A stretch of 64,000 bases of DNA from Phoebastria nigripes (taxonomy: Eukaryota; Chordata; Aves; Procellariiformes; Diomedeidae): the NCBI GenBank assembly GCA_035582835.1, contig JAYKAV010002353.1, positions 1-64,000 of the forward strand. Reading direction: 5' to 3'. Both the position numbers and the translations under genes were made by a program. This document shows positions 1 through 12,837 of the stretch, piece after piece. The notes below the pieces were generated by a model. It did no database searches, had not been told where the DNA came from, and saw nothing but the letters and a program-made list of their open reading frames with translations. Within the stretch, counting starts at the first letter, position 1. The number at the start of each line of letters is the position of its first letter.

Positions 1-59
1 TCTTAGAGGTCTTTTCCAACCTTAATGATTCTATGATTCTATGATTCTATGATTCTATG
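1..59 (+). mobile_element. CR1 LINE 3' terminus with ATTCTATG octamer tail
   Basis: This is the last part of a CR1 non-LTR retrotransposon, in sense orientation. The visible terminus is the CR1 3' signature GGTCTTTTCCAACC followed by four perfect ATTCTATG units at 28-59. CR1 elements end in short octamer repeats rather than poly(A), and the octamers mark the 3' end of the insertion. The rest of the element lies left of the window. It abuts an oppositely oriented CR1 at position 60 with no intervening host sequence, so one copy probably inserted into or recombined with the other. Confidence 0.93.
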
Positions 60-183
60 ATCTACACGTCTTTTAAATACTTCCAGGGATGGTGACTCCA
101 CCACTTCCCTGGGCAGCCTGTTCCAATGTTTAACCACTCTTTCAGTAAAGAAATTTTCCACTTTCTCTTACCTTCCCCTCCCA
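60..183 (-). mobile_element. CR1 LINE fragment (ORF2 C-terminus), 3' end missing
   Basis: On the minus strand this encodes the C-terminal part of CR1 ORF2, around the conserved [19 protein letters not shown] block seen intact at 43.5 kb and 55.7 kb. From 61 to about 165 it differs from the 55.6 kb copy at only about two bases, so it belongs to the same young subfamily. The 3' UTR and octamer tail expected at its left edge are absent: it starts abruptly at ATCTACACG, exactly where the + strand CR1 tail ends. The right edge (165-183) is diverged and approximate. Confidence 0.92.
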
Positions 184-1306
184 AATAAAAAGTTTCTCCT
201 TTTCTTATTTCCAAGCATGAATACAAAATTATATGCAAATGAAACTGAGACCAAGAATACATTCAAAGAGGTGGTGTTTTAGTTTCCCAATACCAAAACT
301 GAGCACAGGCATCTTTGGGAAAGCTCTTCTACCACCTGGATTTATGTTTAGAAGAGCTCTAGCGAGCCTGAACCTGGTGCCCTTTATTGCTGGTGTCTGG
401 GAGAAGGTTAAACATAATTACATACACACAAATAAATCCATAATCAAGGACAGAACTGGTGCACTCTCAGAATAAAAAAATAAGTTTGACTATTTCTCCA
501 AAGTTTGTCAAGCAAGGAGAAAAACAGGTGGACAGTTATGGAAAAATCCTGCTTCCCTCCTATGTAGGCAAAAGTTAGATATGCAGCTACAGTCGCCAAG
601 AAATAAAAAATGGATAATCAGGTAAATTCATACAAGGAATTGATGTAGAGTTTATACTACTGACAAATACTGCCACCACACCACAGACCTGCTCTTCTTC
701 AGTAAAGGGACCAAAAAAATAGAAGAAAGAGGCATCATGGGCTTCACTCTTGTGGACAAGTATGAAGGGAAAGTATGTACACATGATATGGGTATTTACC
801 AGCTTGACTTTTTCAGGAAACTGATTACTAGGACCCTTCACTTTCTCCCCTTTTATTTCTTTGTCACCAAAACAGAGCAAAGAGCAACATTTCTGTGTCA
901 GAGAGGGCAGCCATNGGGACCTTTATTATTATATTTATTACTACCTAGAGAAACTTCCTCCCCAACAGTCCTCAATGCTGGCAACCTGCTGAGAGAAAGA
1001 AAAGTAGAGTGCATGAGCTGTTTTCTGTATCTGCCAACCTGTTCCTGACATTTTTACAAGGACTGGGGAAAGACTTCATTTTCACATTGATCATATAGCA
1101 AATCGGGAAAGACAAATTCCAGTCAGGATCTTTGTAAAAAGGCTTCTACAAACCAGGACTTATCGTAGGACCTGTGTATCAAAAGCATTCTTGCATATTT
1201 TTTTCTTGACTATTTTAACTCATATTAGTAGCTTAGTAAAGTAGTTGTAGTAGAGAACACTTTGCACCAGTTTAACCTGGACTTGCCACTGAAAGAAACG
1301 GTCCCG

Positions 1307-1326
1307 CCAGGTTGGTTTTAACCTGG
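1307..1326. repeat. Short inverted repeat (7-bp arms, 6-nt loop)
   Basis: CCAGGTT and AACCTGG form perfect arms around GGTTTT. A related sequence, CAGTTTAACCTGG, lies just upstream at about 1268-1280. No terminator-like or RNA-gene context is visible. It could be coincidental. Confidence 0.4.
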
Positions 1327-4183
1327 AGAAACTCTCCAGCACTGTTTACTGCTTAAAGGTTTGTGCCAGTCCGAGGCTCTGGCTGGCATAGACCTAAGAA
1401 CAAGGGGTGGGGGGTGGACCATGCACTGGACTTTTCTTTCAGGAGTAGAGCTGACATTAAACATTCAGGAAACTATGACCAAAGATTTGGGGTATGGGAG
1501 AGGTTTACAATTATTTTGCAATTATTTTCCATCGCTTCCAATATAGACTGGTTCAAGATATAAAAACATTATTTCCCCCGAATACCATATATATTTGCAA
1601 CGTCTCATAAGACTTCAAGTTACAAAACATACAGGTTAGCAGGGGGCATTATTTGAAGTATTAACACTGAAAAGTTATTCTTCAAAGAACCATGCAGTAC
1701 TGGAATCTGAGAGACAGTCCTTCCCTTACCTTTCCTGTTTTTCCTTTATTTTGGTACTTAGCCATGATCATGTCACTTCCCAACAGTCATGCAATCAAGG
1801 CATAATTTGTTCCATCAGTAACGCAAGAAATCATTTAGAAAAACATTATTCACTGTCAGCTGAGTCTGACTCAGGGAGAAAAATGTCCAGAGGTTGTAGA
1901 AGAGATTGAACTTTTAACCATACTATTAATTTCTCTGATTTCACAATGTGCTACTCTCTAGTCATCGTCCCTTGAATATAAGGTTTCAGAAAAACAAGTT
2001 AAAAGCAAATCCATTATAAAACAGGAGAGAATGATAATGCTAACCAATATTCCCTTCTCTGCAGCAAGGAAGGAAAAGTCATTGCAGTGACAAAACAATT
2101 TTAGTTTTTGTTCTCAGAGTGGCAGTACATTTACCATATAAATAACTAGATCTTATAACTGTGTTATAGATACAATAGGTATTTTACTACATATGTTCAA
2201 CATCACATGCATACACATGCTATGTATAAGAAGTATTTGCTTGCTTATAGACAGGCTACATTGATTAAAATATTTGCATTAACACAAGTGAAAGCAAAAT
2301 TGGGGCCCGTTCCTTTCTGGGATTGAACAAAAGTGGAATAGAAAGACAACAGTGTTTAAAAAAACAGTTTTTTATTATGTGTTTCAGGAAACAATTCCTG
2401 TTAGGGGACATGTTTATTTTACCTTTCCATGTCATTAGTAATGGAAAGAATTAAAGTTCATGGAACTAACTCGGTATATCCTGGAATAATGCAGAAACTT
2501 TATTGGATCATTCACCCTGATCCATTAAAGCAACCCCACCATGTAACTCACAGGTTGGTTTGACAAGTCCTTTAGGAAGTCAGAACGAACAACCTTGGTC
2601 AGAATGATGTATCCTCAGAGAGATCTTATGGAAGGTCAAGAAACTTAGAGAAANTACTTTGTTATCTGCAATGATAAAAGCTGAAAGTGTAAGGGACAAC
2701 AATAACAAGCCATGGGTGTCTCTTACTGGTCTTCCTGCTGTACTGGTTTTGAAATTGCTCTCAAATGGTGACTAGGATAAAGACCAGCACTGAAAACCAT
2801 TAGCTTCAGTAAAGGTTAAGGACATTACTAACGTGTATTCCATAACTGGTTAAATACTGTCTTGCATAATCATATCTTGCCAATACTGAAACCAACTTTA
2901 AGATGGAAAAAGAATCAGGTTAAGGCCAATTAAAGTATTATTACTCAAAACATACACAACTAATTGAGCTGAAGCTGAGAAAGCAGTGTTCTTATCAGAG
3001 GTTGTTCAGCTGTAGGCACTCTTCTCAGTGAAATCCACATGATTTTTCAAACCTGGAAAAAGCCATTACATGCAAGCAGACTGCAGAGAACACTCCTTCC
3101 ACAGCTGTATGCCATGGGGTCCTTCCCAACTCTCAGTGGCTGCCTATTTCTCTCTTAAGAAGCAAAACCTCATGACTTTGTACTGATAGCCTCAAACACA
3201 AAACATGTTCTTCAGTCTTCAGAAACTCTCACGCTTCTAATATTAGAATTATTTATGCTGTAGACCTGTTCTGAACAAATAAAGACCTATTTTATGAAAG
3301 ATGTGAATAGGCGTGTTTCATTTTGACATTCTTAGAAAGAATGTATGCTAACAGAAGAGCATCTGGTCTTCACACCTCAGAGAGAACAGTTTCAGTACCC
3401 ACATGGTTAAGATGTCTGGCTTCCTGCATTTGGACAGCAAAACTTTTTGGTTTACATCCTGGATAAAGTTTACCTGCAATCCTTCTAATAAGAAGCAGCT
3501 TTCTTCACAATGCAGTGAAGGAACTTAATTACTTTGTGATACAGTAAAATATGCCTAATTATTCATCGAGACCTTTTCCCTTGATCATTCAATTGGCCTT
3601 AGATCACCTTTATTGGGTTCAATTACATTTTATCAGGAGGAAACTGTAACTCATTTAATATACATGTTCCCAATATTTTAAAGATACAGGCTGGGAGAGG
3701 GAAGGTCTGAAGGAAAAAGCCTATTGATTAGAAAGCTCCATTAGTTGCTACAAAAATAGTTTTTTTACCAGCTTCAGAGTGTTAGCATCGAAGATGCATT
3801 TGTGATAGGACACTTGTTAATATTCACAGAAGCATGAGGTAACTCCTGGGTCAAACCACTAGCATAAATTACACATATAATTGTGCTGTTTTATCAAACC
3901 TTCTTAGAAAGCTCAGGCATGACTATGCATATGAATTCTACATACACTTTAATCTTGGCTTATGGTCTCAACACTAACACTAAATATTATGCACTTTGCA
4001 AATGACGTAAGACAGGGTTCTGAAACGAAAAAAATAAACCCATGTTAATTCTATAAGTTGTTCAGACATGCAGCTGTTCAGCTGAGATACCCTGCCTGAC
4101 AAACAGACGCCTGAACAGTCAGCTAATGTCAGCTTTTTTTTTTTACTGTTGCACAATGTTTCCACTGTACTACCCAGAAACAT

Positions 4184-4211
4184 TTTAGTGGTTAAACTTT
4201 AGTGGTTAAAC
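4184..4211 (+). repeat. Tandem duplication, 14 bp x 2
   Basis: The unit TTTAGTGGTTAAAC occurs twice back to back without a mismatch, followed by TTTT. A perfect copy suggests a recent slippage duplication. No function is implied. Confidence 0.85.
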
Positions 4212-7097
4212 TTTTGCAAAGAGGAATGCACTTAAAATACTCAATAAGTCTAAAGAGCATATTGTAGCTTCTGGAAGTACCACTATATACTTCAGTAAAT
4301 GGTCCATACAGATCATTTTCTTGCACATTGCAGAAGCTGTCATACTGGAACTGAATCTTGTATTTCAGTGTATTTTACTTTTTATTGCACAATAATAATA
4401 AAATTAAGCAAACTACATGTTTTCAAATGACTTAATTGGAAACAAAAGGAGAAACAAAATATCAGGTTGCAACCTCACAAAATACTGAAGGCAGCATACC
4501 TGGTGTAAACTAGGAGAAGCTCAATTTTACATCACCAGCTCATGGTATGAAAAAGAGCCAAGAAGAGCAAATAAAAGAAGGAAGCCACACTTGAACACAA
4601 CGTGGGAAAGTTTCATGTTGTGTTTCTCAAGAGCTCAAGGAAAAGTTTTGCAGATGCATAAAGAAGGCATAAAGAAGCTCAAATCAAGGCCGTGTAGACT
4701 TCTAAATCACTCACAGCAGTTTTCGAAATCTCCACCGTTACCTATATTTGAAAATAAAGATATATCCATTGTGCCTGTTTGGGAAATAATGTCAGACATT
4801 TTAGGAAATAAGATTAAAGAAAAGATAAAGTAACTCCTAGTAGAAAACAATGGTTATTTGAGGATGTGTTTATTCTTCTGAGAGCAAAGTCCAGCTGTGT
4901 GAATTCTGCAACATGATTCCTTTTGGATTTTGTTTCTTAGTTTGCACTCCATACTATACCAGAAATGCTACAGATTATTTTGTCTCTGAGACTTATCTCC
5001 AGCTTTGGCTGATGTCTAAATATTCAAACATGTACAGCGTGTATGCTGGATACTTGACCAAGTAACTGTTGTTTCCCAGTAGCTATGGTTCATTAAGTAC
5101 AGGCTTAGCTATGAATTATTCAGGATTACACTGTTTCTAAGTAGACTTTCTGCTAAAAGTGCCATGAAGGAGTACAAGAAAACCTCATTTTCTAGAACTA
5201 AACTGTTAATTTTTAGAGTAGTAATGCATCCAAGCATTTGAAAGAAAATGTTTATTTTAATTCAAGAAGAGATTTTTTTTTTTTTACCTTTCCTATGTAA
5301 GAATATAGGTAGAACATATCAGCCTCTATCTTGAGATTAAAAATGATGTATTGTATAAACCCCAATAATTTTCAGGGTTATCTACTTCATAGCAAACACT
5401 AATTTCAAATATTACAATTCCAAATATCAGGAGACAAAGCAGATAGCTCTTTCTCAGACCTCTGTTGATCGCAGTGGCAGTCAGCCCTCATTCCCATCCA
5501 GCTTTGTCCAGAATTCAGCAGACTTCTTAGCCTGAATTATTGAGGCTTTTTAGTTCTATTTAATTTTTGGTATTTGTTCTTGACATTTTGGAAGCTCAGG
5601 GCTAGTACATACTCTGGTGAGCCACATTTCTGAGTTATTCCNCATTAATTCTTGCTTGGTTTAGACCTCTGTCTTCCCACCAAAACAAATTGGCAGAACA
5701 GGGGACAAAACCTGAGAAGCCTCACCCGCAATAGCCTACCGCAAATTTTATATCAGTCTGAAGATCCAGACACAGGCAATTGCAATTCTGAAGAGTTACT
5801 GGAATGCAGACNATCCATGGGGAACAAAGCTGCTCCTGTTTCAGGAGAATGCTCACCACTGTGTTTCACATATTCAGGACATTTTACTTTCAGGCTTTCC
5901 CAGACACAGATTTCCTAATGATACTTACTTATTTCCTTAGTGCATAACTAAAAATCAGAGAACACGGACTGTTCTGGAAAGCCCAGAACATCACCTTGAA
6001 TCANGTAAGAAGAGTATGAGGGATACTTTAATCCACCACTGCCAGGTGATAGAAACCAATGGCAGGAAAGACGTGAAGTAGCTAATTTTATCCAGTGGCC
6101 TTTATCTTACTTGCAGTGAAACACATTTAAGCACTTTGTCCTTAAGGCCACATTAGTTCAGTCTGTATCAGAGCGGAGGAATTAATATCTTTCCCTCCTT
6201 CTCTCCCTCTCACCTACCTTAGATTCTTACATGCAGTTATGCAAATAATAGCCAGGTGAGACTTGTAAGAGCTCAGAGGGAATTAAAGGTCTGTTGTTTC
6301 ATCAGAGTGTCCACTTCCTACCTAGTTAAGCACTGCGTATATGGGATCTATTTTAGAAGAAATCTACTGGCAATGGTATTTTATTAGGATAGTCTTAGGG
6401 AGGATTTACATAAACCAGCTAACATGGGTAATAGCCTCCATCACCAAAGAATGATAATATTACTCCCTTTATTTCCACAAGGAAGTTCCTCAGTGCACAC
6501 CACTAGCATATTAGTGTATTCTAAGTCTAATTTAATAATCTTTACTTCCAATGAAACTTGTACATTCAAAGTACATCTATTGACCTACCAGAACACCACA
6601 AAAGTAAAAAATACTGATTTATTTAAACATCTTCGTGTAATCTGGTACCCAGGGAAATGAGTTAGAACAACGTATAGGCTCACATAACAGATGCCTTCAC
6701 AGATTCTGTTACAGACTTTCACAGTATCTTAGGTTAATGCTTTTGCTGGCCTTTGCTCTAGTGACACTTCAAGCACTTTTGCACCAAATAGTTGCAAAAG
6801 TATCCAGATTCTAGCTGTGAGAAATCCTGACCAGGAACCAAGTTAATGTTGTTTCTATTGCAAGCTTAAATAACTAATCTCTTTCTCCATTACTGAAGAC
6901 TGCCTAAAAAAACCCCTATATTCTTTATGTAAAAGAATCTCATTTGGCTGTATAGAAGGGAACTTGAAAAACCCGATCAAATTTTACAACATGGAATAAA
7001 AAAGAAACAGAAATGGAAGTTTAAATATTTTGTCCATAACTTCGCCACATAAATATACACCACAGACTTTTAGTCTTTCAACTTGACCCAGAAAAAA

Positions 7098-7222
7098 ATC
7101 ATAGAATCACAGAATCATAGAACAGCTCAGGTTGGAAGGGACCTCAAAAGAACATCTAGTCCCACCTTTTGTGGGAAAGGGAGCCTAGATGAGATTATCT
7201 AGCACCCTGTCCGTGTCTAGTT
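7098..7222 (-). mobile_element. CR1 LINE 3'-end fragment
   Basis: The left edge carries the CR1 tail in reverse orientation (ATCATAGAATCACAGAATCATAGAA), followed by the 3' UTR motif GGTTGGAAGGGACCTC and a diverged 3' UTR reading through CTAGATGAGATTATCTAGCACCCTGTCC. Only the extreme 3' end is present, a typical strong 5' truncation. Its 3' UTR differs from the young copies at 43.6 and 55.6 kb, so it belongs to another CR1 subfamily. The right boundary is approximate. Confidence 0.9.
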
Positions 7223-8915
7223 ACACTGAAAGTGTCGGTGAAGTAGATGGAAGTACAAGTTGTAGGTGAAAATTAGAACAACTGCTCCTTCAACCACCTC
7301 AACTGGTAGTCATAAAGACCAAGTACTTCTAGTGCAGAGAACACATTCTTGAGCTCCGCAACTCTGACTGCTGAAGCCTTTCCATAACATTTGAGCACGA
7401 GAAGAGTGAGAGATGTCTAGTGAACAACGTATCTAGAAAATACCGTAGTCTCTGCTCCCATTAATATTTTAGCATTTNGTATATATAACAGAATACAAAA
7501 TAAAGAAGCAAAGATGGACCTCTTCCCTAGTGGCTATTTGTTTACGGAGGTATTTTAGCTTGTCTTATTTTTTAAAAGACTGAGCTTAAGCTCTGATCAA
7601 GAACCACAAGCCTCTGTCCAACCACACATCTTATTGGGCAGTAAGCCTATCGAAAAGCAGGCTATATTCTAATATTGATAATCTCTTCCCTCATCTACTC
7701 ACTTGCTCATCTTCTCAGTGAATTTCTAACAAGTCAAAGACATTAAAAAAATGAAANACTTCAATAAAAATAGCAGCTTACAAAGTCCAGTTTGCAGAAC
7801 ACGGCATGAAATTGCATTACTTATATTTTCACTCTGTGCTTGTGCCCAGCTGCCATCCTTGGTTTGGAGAGGGCAGGCAAAGGGTTACTATTTACCGGTA
7901 GTCTACACTGCAAACTAGAAAACAAATGCAGTGGTCAGTTGTCCCCATGACTTTTATCTGAACGAGAAGTGTGTTCCTCCCCTTGTTTTTGATGCTTCTC
8001 TTATGTCCACATGATGATTTGCAGAATGCCAAATCTCTGGTCTTAAATTCACTCTGCGCTCCCAGAAAAACACAGCTGAGGACCTGGACTTAAGTCTTGA
8101 GACTTTTGAACATAAAGGAAAGGAAATTAAAAGAAGTCTTAGAATGGGATAGCTGGCCAAGCTGTAATTTAGACATTGCCAAAGGCTTGCTGTGGAAGGC
8201 TGGAGGCCCAGCTGCTGAGATTCCCATGCTTGAGAAGAAGAAAAAAATCCCTTGAGTATCTTCTAAAAACTGGGCCTGACCTGTCTCTTCAACCTTACTG
8301 ACCTTTCTATTCAGGAAGGGGTGCAGAGGGATGAGGGAAAGGGACCAACGCATGCACACTGTGAAAAATAAAAGGGTTAGAAAGAATCTTACTCATTCCC
8401 TATGCTATAAACTACTGCAGCTTCCATGACTTTAGTTTATGAAATATGCATTTTGGCTCAAATACTGAAATAAAAACTTCCTTAAAAATAAAACTGAAGC
8501 TTAATCATGTGTATATATTTTTTTATATGCACAGAAAATAATCGTATTTTATGAGGGACAGAACTGAGAGGAGAAGGGAAGATGAAGATTTATTTTAGAT
8601 GCATGTAGCAGGAACCTGTTTGTGTGGAACTGTTGTCCTATTGACAGAAAAAAAAGCCAACACAGTAACTCTTACTATAAAAAAAACCCAACAAAACTCC
8701 AAACCCTCTGTGCTGTTATTTGTGTCCTATATACTCTTATCTACAGGAACCACAAATTTCAGTTCAAGATGTATTTCCAAATTTATCCTTTTTTCCTACA
8801 GAAATTTTGCTGACCATTTTCTTATTGCATAAACTATTATTAGAAATAAATATGAATAGCATATATAGCTACATTTAATCTCTGGATATATGTTTATTTT
8901 ACCAGACCATATTAC
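7223..8915. other. Unique AT-rich noncoding DNA, no gene recognised
   Basis: I see only short chance open frames, T- and A-rich tracts and no recognisable repeat or exon. The stretch ends at the 5' truncation point of the CR1 copy that starts near 8916. Confidence 0.6.
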
Positions 8916-9612
8916 CTGGACCATGCACCAGTACAGGCTGGGGGCCGACTGGCTGGAAAGCAACTTGGCAGAGGAGGATGTGAGGGTCCTGGTGAACACC
9001 AAGTTGACCATGAGCCAGCAACGCGCCCTCATGGTGAAGAAGGCCTCCTGGGCTGCATAGGGCAGAGTGGTACCAGCAGGTCAAGGGAGGTGATCCTTCC
9101 CCTCTGATCAGCACTGGTGAGACACACCTGGGGAGCTGGGTCCAGGTCTGGGCTCCCCAGTACAAGAGAAACATGGACATACTGGAGCCAATCCAGCAAG
9201 ATGATAAAGGGACTGGAGCATCTGTCATATGAGGGCAGGCTGAGAGAGCTGGGACTGTTCAGCCTGGAGAAGAGAAGGCTCAGGGGGATCTTATCAATGT
9301 GTAGAAATACCTGATGGGGGAGTAAAGAAGATGGAGCCAGACTCTTCTCAGTGGTTGCCCAGTGACAGGACAAGATGCAATGGGCACAAATTNAAATGCG
9401 GGGAATTCTGTTTAACAATAGGAAATTTTTTTTACTGTGAGGGTGGTCAAACACAGGAACAGGCGGCCCAGGTAGGTTGTGGAGATATTCAAAACCTGAC
9501 TGGATACAGTCCTGGACACCCTGGTCTAGGTGACCCTGCTTTAGGCAGGTGTGTTGGACTAGATGATATCCTGATATCCTAGAATCACTAGATTCTGTGA
9601 GTCTGTGATCTT
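8916..9612 (+). mobile_element. CR1 LINE, 5'-truncated, decayed ORF2 C-terminus and 3' UTR
   Basis: This is a sense-strand CR1 copy of about 0.7 kb. Recognisable pieces of the ORF2 C-terminal region appear in shifting frames: ESNLAEEDVRVLVNTKLTMS near the left edge, then [14 protein letters not shown] around 9240-9280, then SDRTRCNGHK around 9360-9385. Frameshifts and stops separate them, so no protein is made. The 3' end retains GTTGGACTAGATGATATCC and a degenerate tail GATTCTGTGAGTCTGTGATC. The many differences from the intact copy at 43.2 kb indicate an older insertion of a different subfamily. Confidence 0.93.
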
Positions 9613-12600
9613 TTCAGCATATGTTACTTTGTCCTGACTTGTATTCATTCATAATTTTACTTCAAAACATTTAAATTCTTCTATCAGAAATTTTGGATCT
9701 GTAGAAAAGTAAGTGTTGTAAAATCCACTTTAACATGTTTTTCCAGTCATAACTGTTAAGGTTTCAGAAAATTCAGCATATTATATGCCTCCCTAAATTG
9801 ATGTACTTGATGTACTGCAACAAGTTAAAGATCAGTTTAGCAATAAGAGTCTTCATAATATTCACTGTTTGCATCTCTCAATCATTAGCTAATAAAGATG
9901 CCACTAGTCTATAAAAGTTGCCCCAAGTTTACATGGCTAAACCAATGCATTTTGTTTTCTTATTTAGTTAGAAATAAGTGGCCATCCTTCAATAGCTGCC
10001 ATAAAAAGAAATAATGAATTAAGTTCAAAATTATTTAGGATCTTTCTGTAATGACTTAATATTTCCTCCTTCCAAAACAAGGCAGTATATTACATCAGCC
10101 AAATCTGCAAGGAACTGGGTTAGTCAAGAGAGCCTATCAGACGCCATCGGTCACAAATAATACTCGAATGACAAAATGCCAAGAATATGTGGAAAAATAA
10201 TGCCACAAAAACAAAGGCAGTCCAAAATAATTACAGAAATCATCTAAAGTTTATAAAATCTTAGCTAAGTCACACTAAAACTTTAACTACTTATTCAGGT
10301 GTTATTCTATTTTCTTTCAGTAGTCTAACCTTAAGAGAGGGCTCATGCAGTTATCGACAGTGAATGAAAGACATTTATATTCACTGCTGGTGAATCTTCC
10401 TGCTTGTTTCCTCCAAAACTTCTTTAGCACACATTATAACCTATACTTAGGATCATAACACTGCTCTGCTGCACGGATCATCCTTTTCTTACGTGTTTGT
10501 ACTATGCTTATCCTGGGGGGGTACTAGTCTATGAGTGGGATCTCAGAATGCTANCCTAACAATATTACCTAATTTTACTCAATATTACCCTAAAAATAAG
10601 AATATTACTCAATATTACCTTAACACAAACATTAAATCACTGCCTTCTCTAGCAGGAGGTGTAATATGTTACACCTACCCAAGTCTAATCACATGCTGCT
10701 GCCAAAAGCGCATTTCCATTCTGCCTTTTGCCAGATCTCATGAGCACATGGTTACAGGGCAAATGGGATAAGATTGATGATCCAGTGAAACTCTGGGTCC
10801 CGTGCTTTCATTAGTTAATTCTCCACAAGAGAAATCAATGTGACTCATCTGCATGCTGCAGAAGTGCAAAGGGGGCTGAAGCTGCAGGTCCCTGTGGGGG
10901 TCGGCAGGGGATTAGACCCTCAGTTAGTTTTGATCAGCTGTAAAAAGAAACCGCACCCCAACAGAGCTGAAAACAACTTCGGCAGGGCACTGGTTGATCA
11001 TTAAAAGCAGGAAAATAAACTGGATGATCTTGTACATGAATACTGTCACGTAACTGTATTGATTTTTAGTTTACCCTAATAGTCAGACTACTGATGGAAC
11101 CAACTTGGCTGTAGAGATATCCAATCCTAGTTTCAGAAACACGATGGTAAGAATCATGCTTAATTGCAAAGCAATGCGCTGACATCCATCAGTCAAACAA
11201 GCCGAGCAACTTAGAAAAACATATGCCACAGGAAAGAGTCCTTGATTAAAGTCCTAGCCTTGGATGCAGACTCAATTTCTTGCTCTCCCATAAACCTCTC
11301 AAGATAATTTACTGCTACTAAATCTACAGAGTGACTAAGAGTATTCTAACACCAAACATCAGAAGTCCAAAACTTAAAATGTCTGGGCCTGAATCCATAA
11401 AAGGACTTAAAAAATAATCCAGTGAAGGAATTAGCTGCCTTAAATTAGGCATGTCTAAATAATGTCTAATTTTTTAAATCTTGGTCAAAGAGCAGAATAG
11501 AAAATTCAGAGCTAGACACGGAGCAAGCATAAAATGCACAAGGAGAATTAGAGATAAGGCAAGAGACTCATGCTCCAAGTGGCAAGTCATCAAAAGCCAA
11601 GCAGTGGGAAATATAATTAACAAGAGATGTGAGCTCATCTTCCTTGGAGCTTCGACTCCTGACCTGCTTGGAACCTGCAGCCCTGATTTCGGTGTGCCAA
11701 GCAGTGCCCACAACTCGGCTTTCCAAGAAACAAGCTGGAGGCAGGGGAGGGCATGTTATTTCTCCTTCTATAAAAGGTGGCAGTAACTGATCCCTAGGTG
11801 AACTCCAGAATTCATGTACTTTTCTTGGAGGGTTGGTGTTGGCCTCAGTGCGCTCCATAGACCAGGGACCAGAGTCACAGGCTGGGACTGGGCTGCACCA
11901 CGCAGCCTGTCTCTCCTGAAGCCCGGCTGCTGTGCAGGCAGCACTGCAGGCAGCACTGCCAGAGCAAGACCCTGATGCAGCTGCCTAACAGCTGGCCATA
12001 CCCTAAAGACTGACTTCTGGGTCCTGTTCCCTAAGACTATCACTACAGTTTACAAGAAACAGTCATCATATAAAATCAGCAATTTTTATCTTTTATTGGT
12101 GCTGGCAATAGAGCTACAGTACAAAAAGAAAAAGTATAATTGCAAGAAAAATATTTAGGAAAATGAAAAATCAGAACATAAAGAGTGGATTTTCTCATAT
12201 CACCCAGCCCAACACATGTTCCAGGCCATGAAACAAGGGCAAAACTTTGCCACCTTTCCTAGTCCCCTTCCAAACTGCCTTACAAACAGCACTAGCTAGG
12301 GCTTAAGACGTTCAAGCAGAAGCTTNTAGTCACACACTGTGAGAAGTCTCTTTAAGGATAGTTTTAGCAGTTTCAACAGTTAAAAGGATTTCTTCTTTTG
12401 CCCCTCTTCTCAGTCTTGACTATTTCATGCATCTGGCAGAGGTTTTACAACATATGCTCAGGAGGTTGTTTCTTCCCCTCCTTTTGTGAGGAAAGACCAA
12501 CCAAACAGAAAAAATGAGGGGCAGAGGAGAAAACCCCTTGTCTACTGCTAAAAGGAAAAAAAAAAAGCTTAAGAAAGCTATAATGTTTTCATACATGTTG

Positions 12601-12837
12601 TGCCTCACCAGAGAAGCACCAGTTTAAATTTAGATTGACTACATTGAAATAGCACCTTTGAAGGATTTCAGAAAGCCTAAAACCAGAAACAATAAAAAAG
12701 AAATATTTCTTAAAAAAAACTACTCCAAAACCCCACGCTACTTTAAGGAAGGGCATCATTCTGGTTCCGATACCCACCATTAAAATGACAATAAAGGCAA
12801 ATCTGGGAATTTGTGCCATAAGACAAGATCACACTGA
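9613..12837. other. Unique noncoding DNA, no gene recognised
   Basis: This span contains a minisatellite-like patch at 10560-10621 and a moderately GC-rich patch at about 11640-12050. A perfect TATAAAAGG lies at 11769-11777 on the + strand just before that patch, but no transcription unit can be linked to it. Open frames here are about 100 codons or shorter and unrecognised. Confidence 0.55.
10560..10621 (+). repeat. Imperfect tandem repeat, CAATATTACC core x 3
   Basis: Three copies of CAATATTACC occur at 20- and 30-bp spacing (10560, 10580, 10610), the middle interval being longer because of an AAAAATAAGA insertion. This is a small AT-rich minisatellite-like array next to one ambiguous base (N at 10554). 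Confidence 0.7.

Larger units (their letters stand above)
184..7097. other. Unique AT-rich noncoding DNA, no gene recognised
   Basis: I find no recognisable exon, RNA gene or interspersed repeat. Open frames are all about 100 codons or fewer, lack recognisable domains and look like chance. Small local structures include a hairpin at 1307-1326 and a 14-bp tandem duplication at 4184-4211. Homopolymer A and T runs and TAA-type short repeats occur (for example near 4390). Ancient repeats too diverged to see by eye may be present. Confidence 0.6.

Noticed and set aside
9029..9454. 141-codon minus-strand frame
   Set aside because: It is antisense to the decayed CR1 at 8916-9612. The CR1 ORF2 remnants lie on the + strand.
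10560..10621. CRISPR-like array
   Set aside because: The copies are short, unevenly spaced and AT-rich, with only three units in vertebrate DNA. It is a simple minisatellite.
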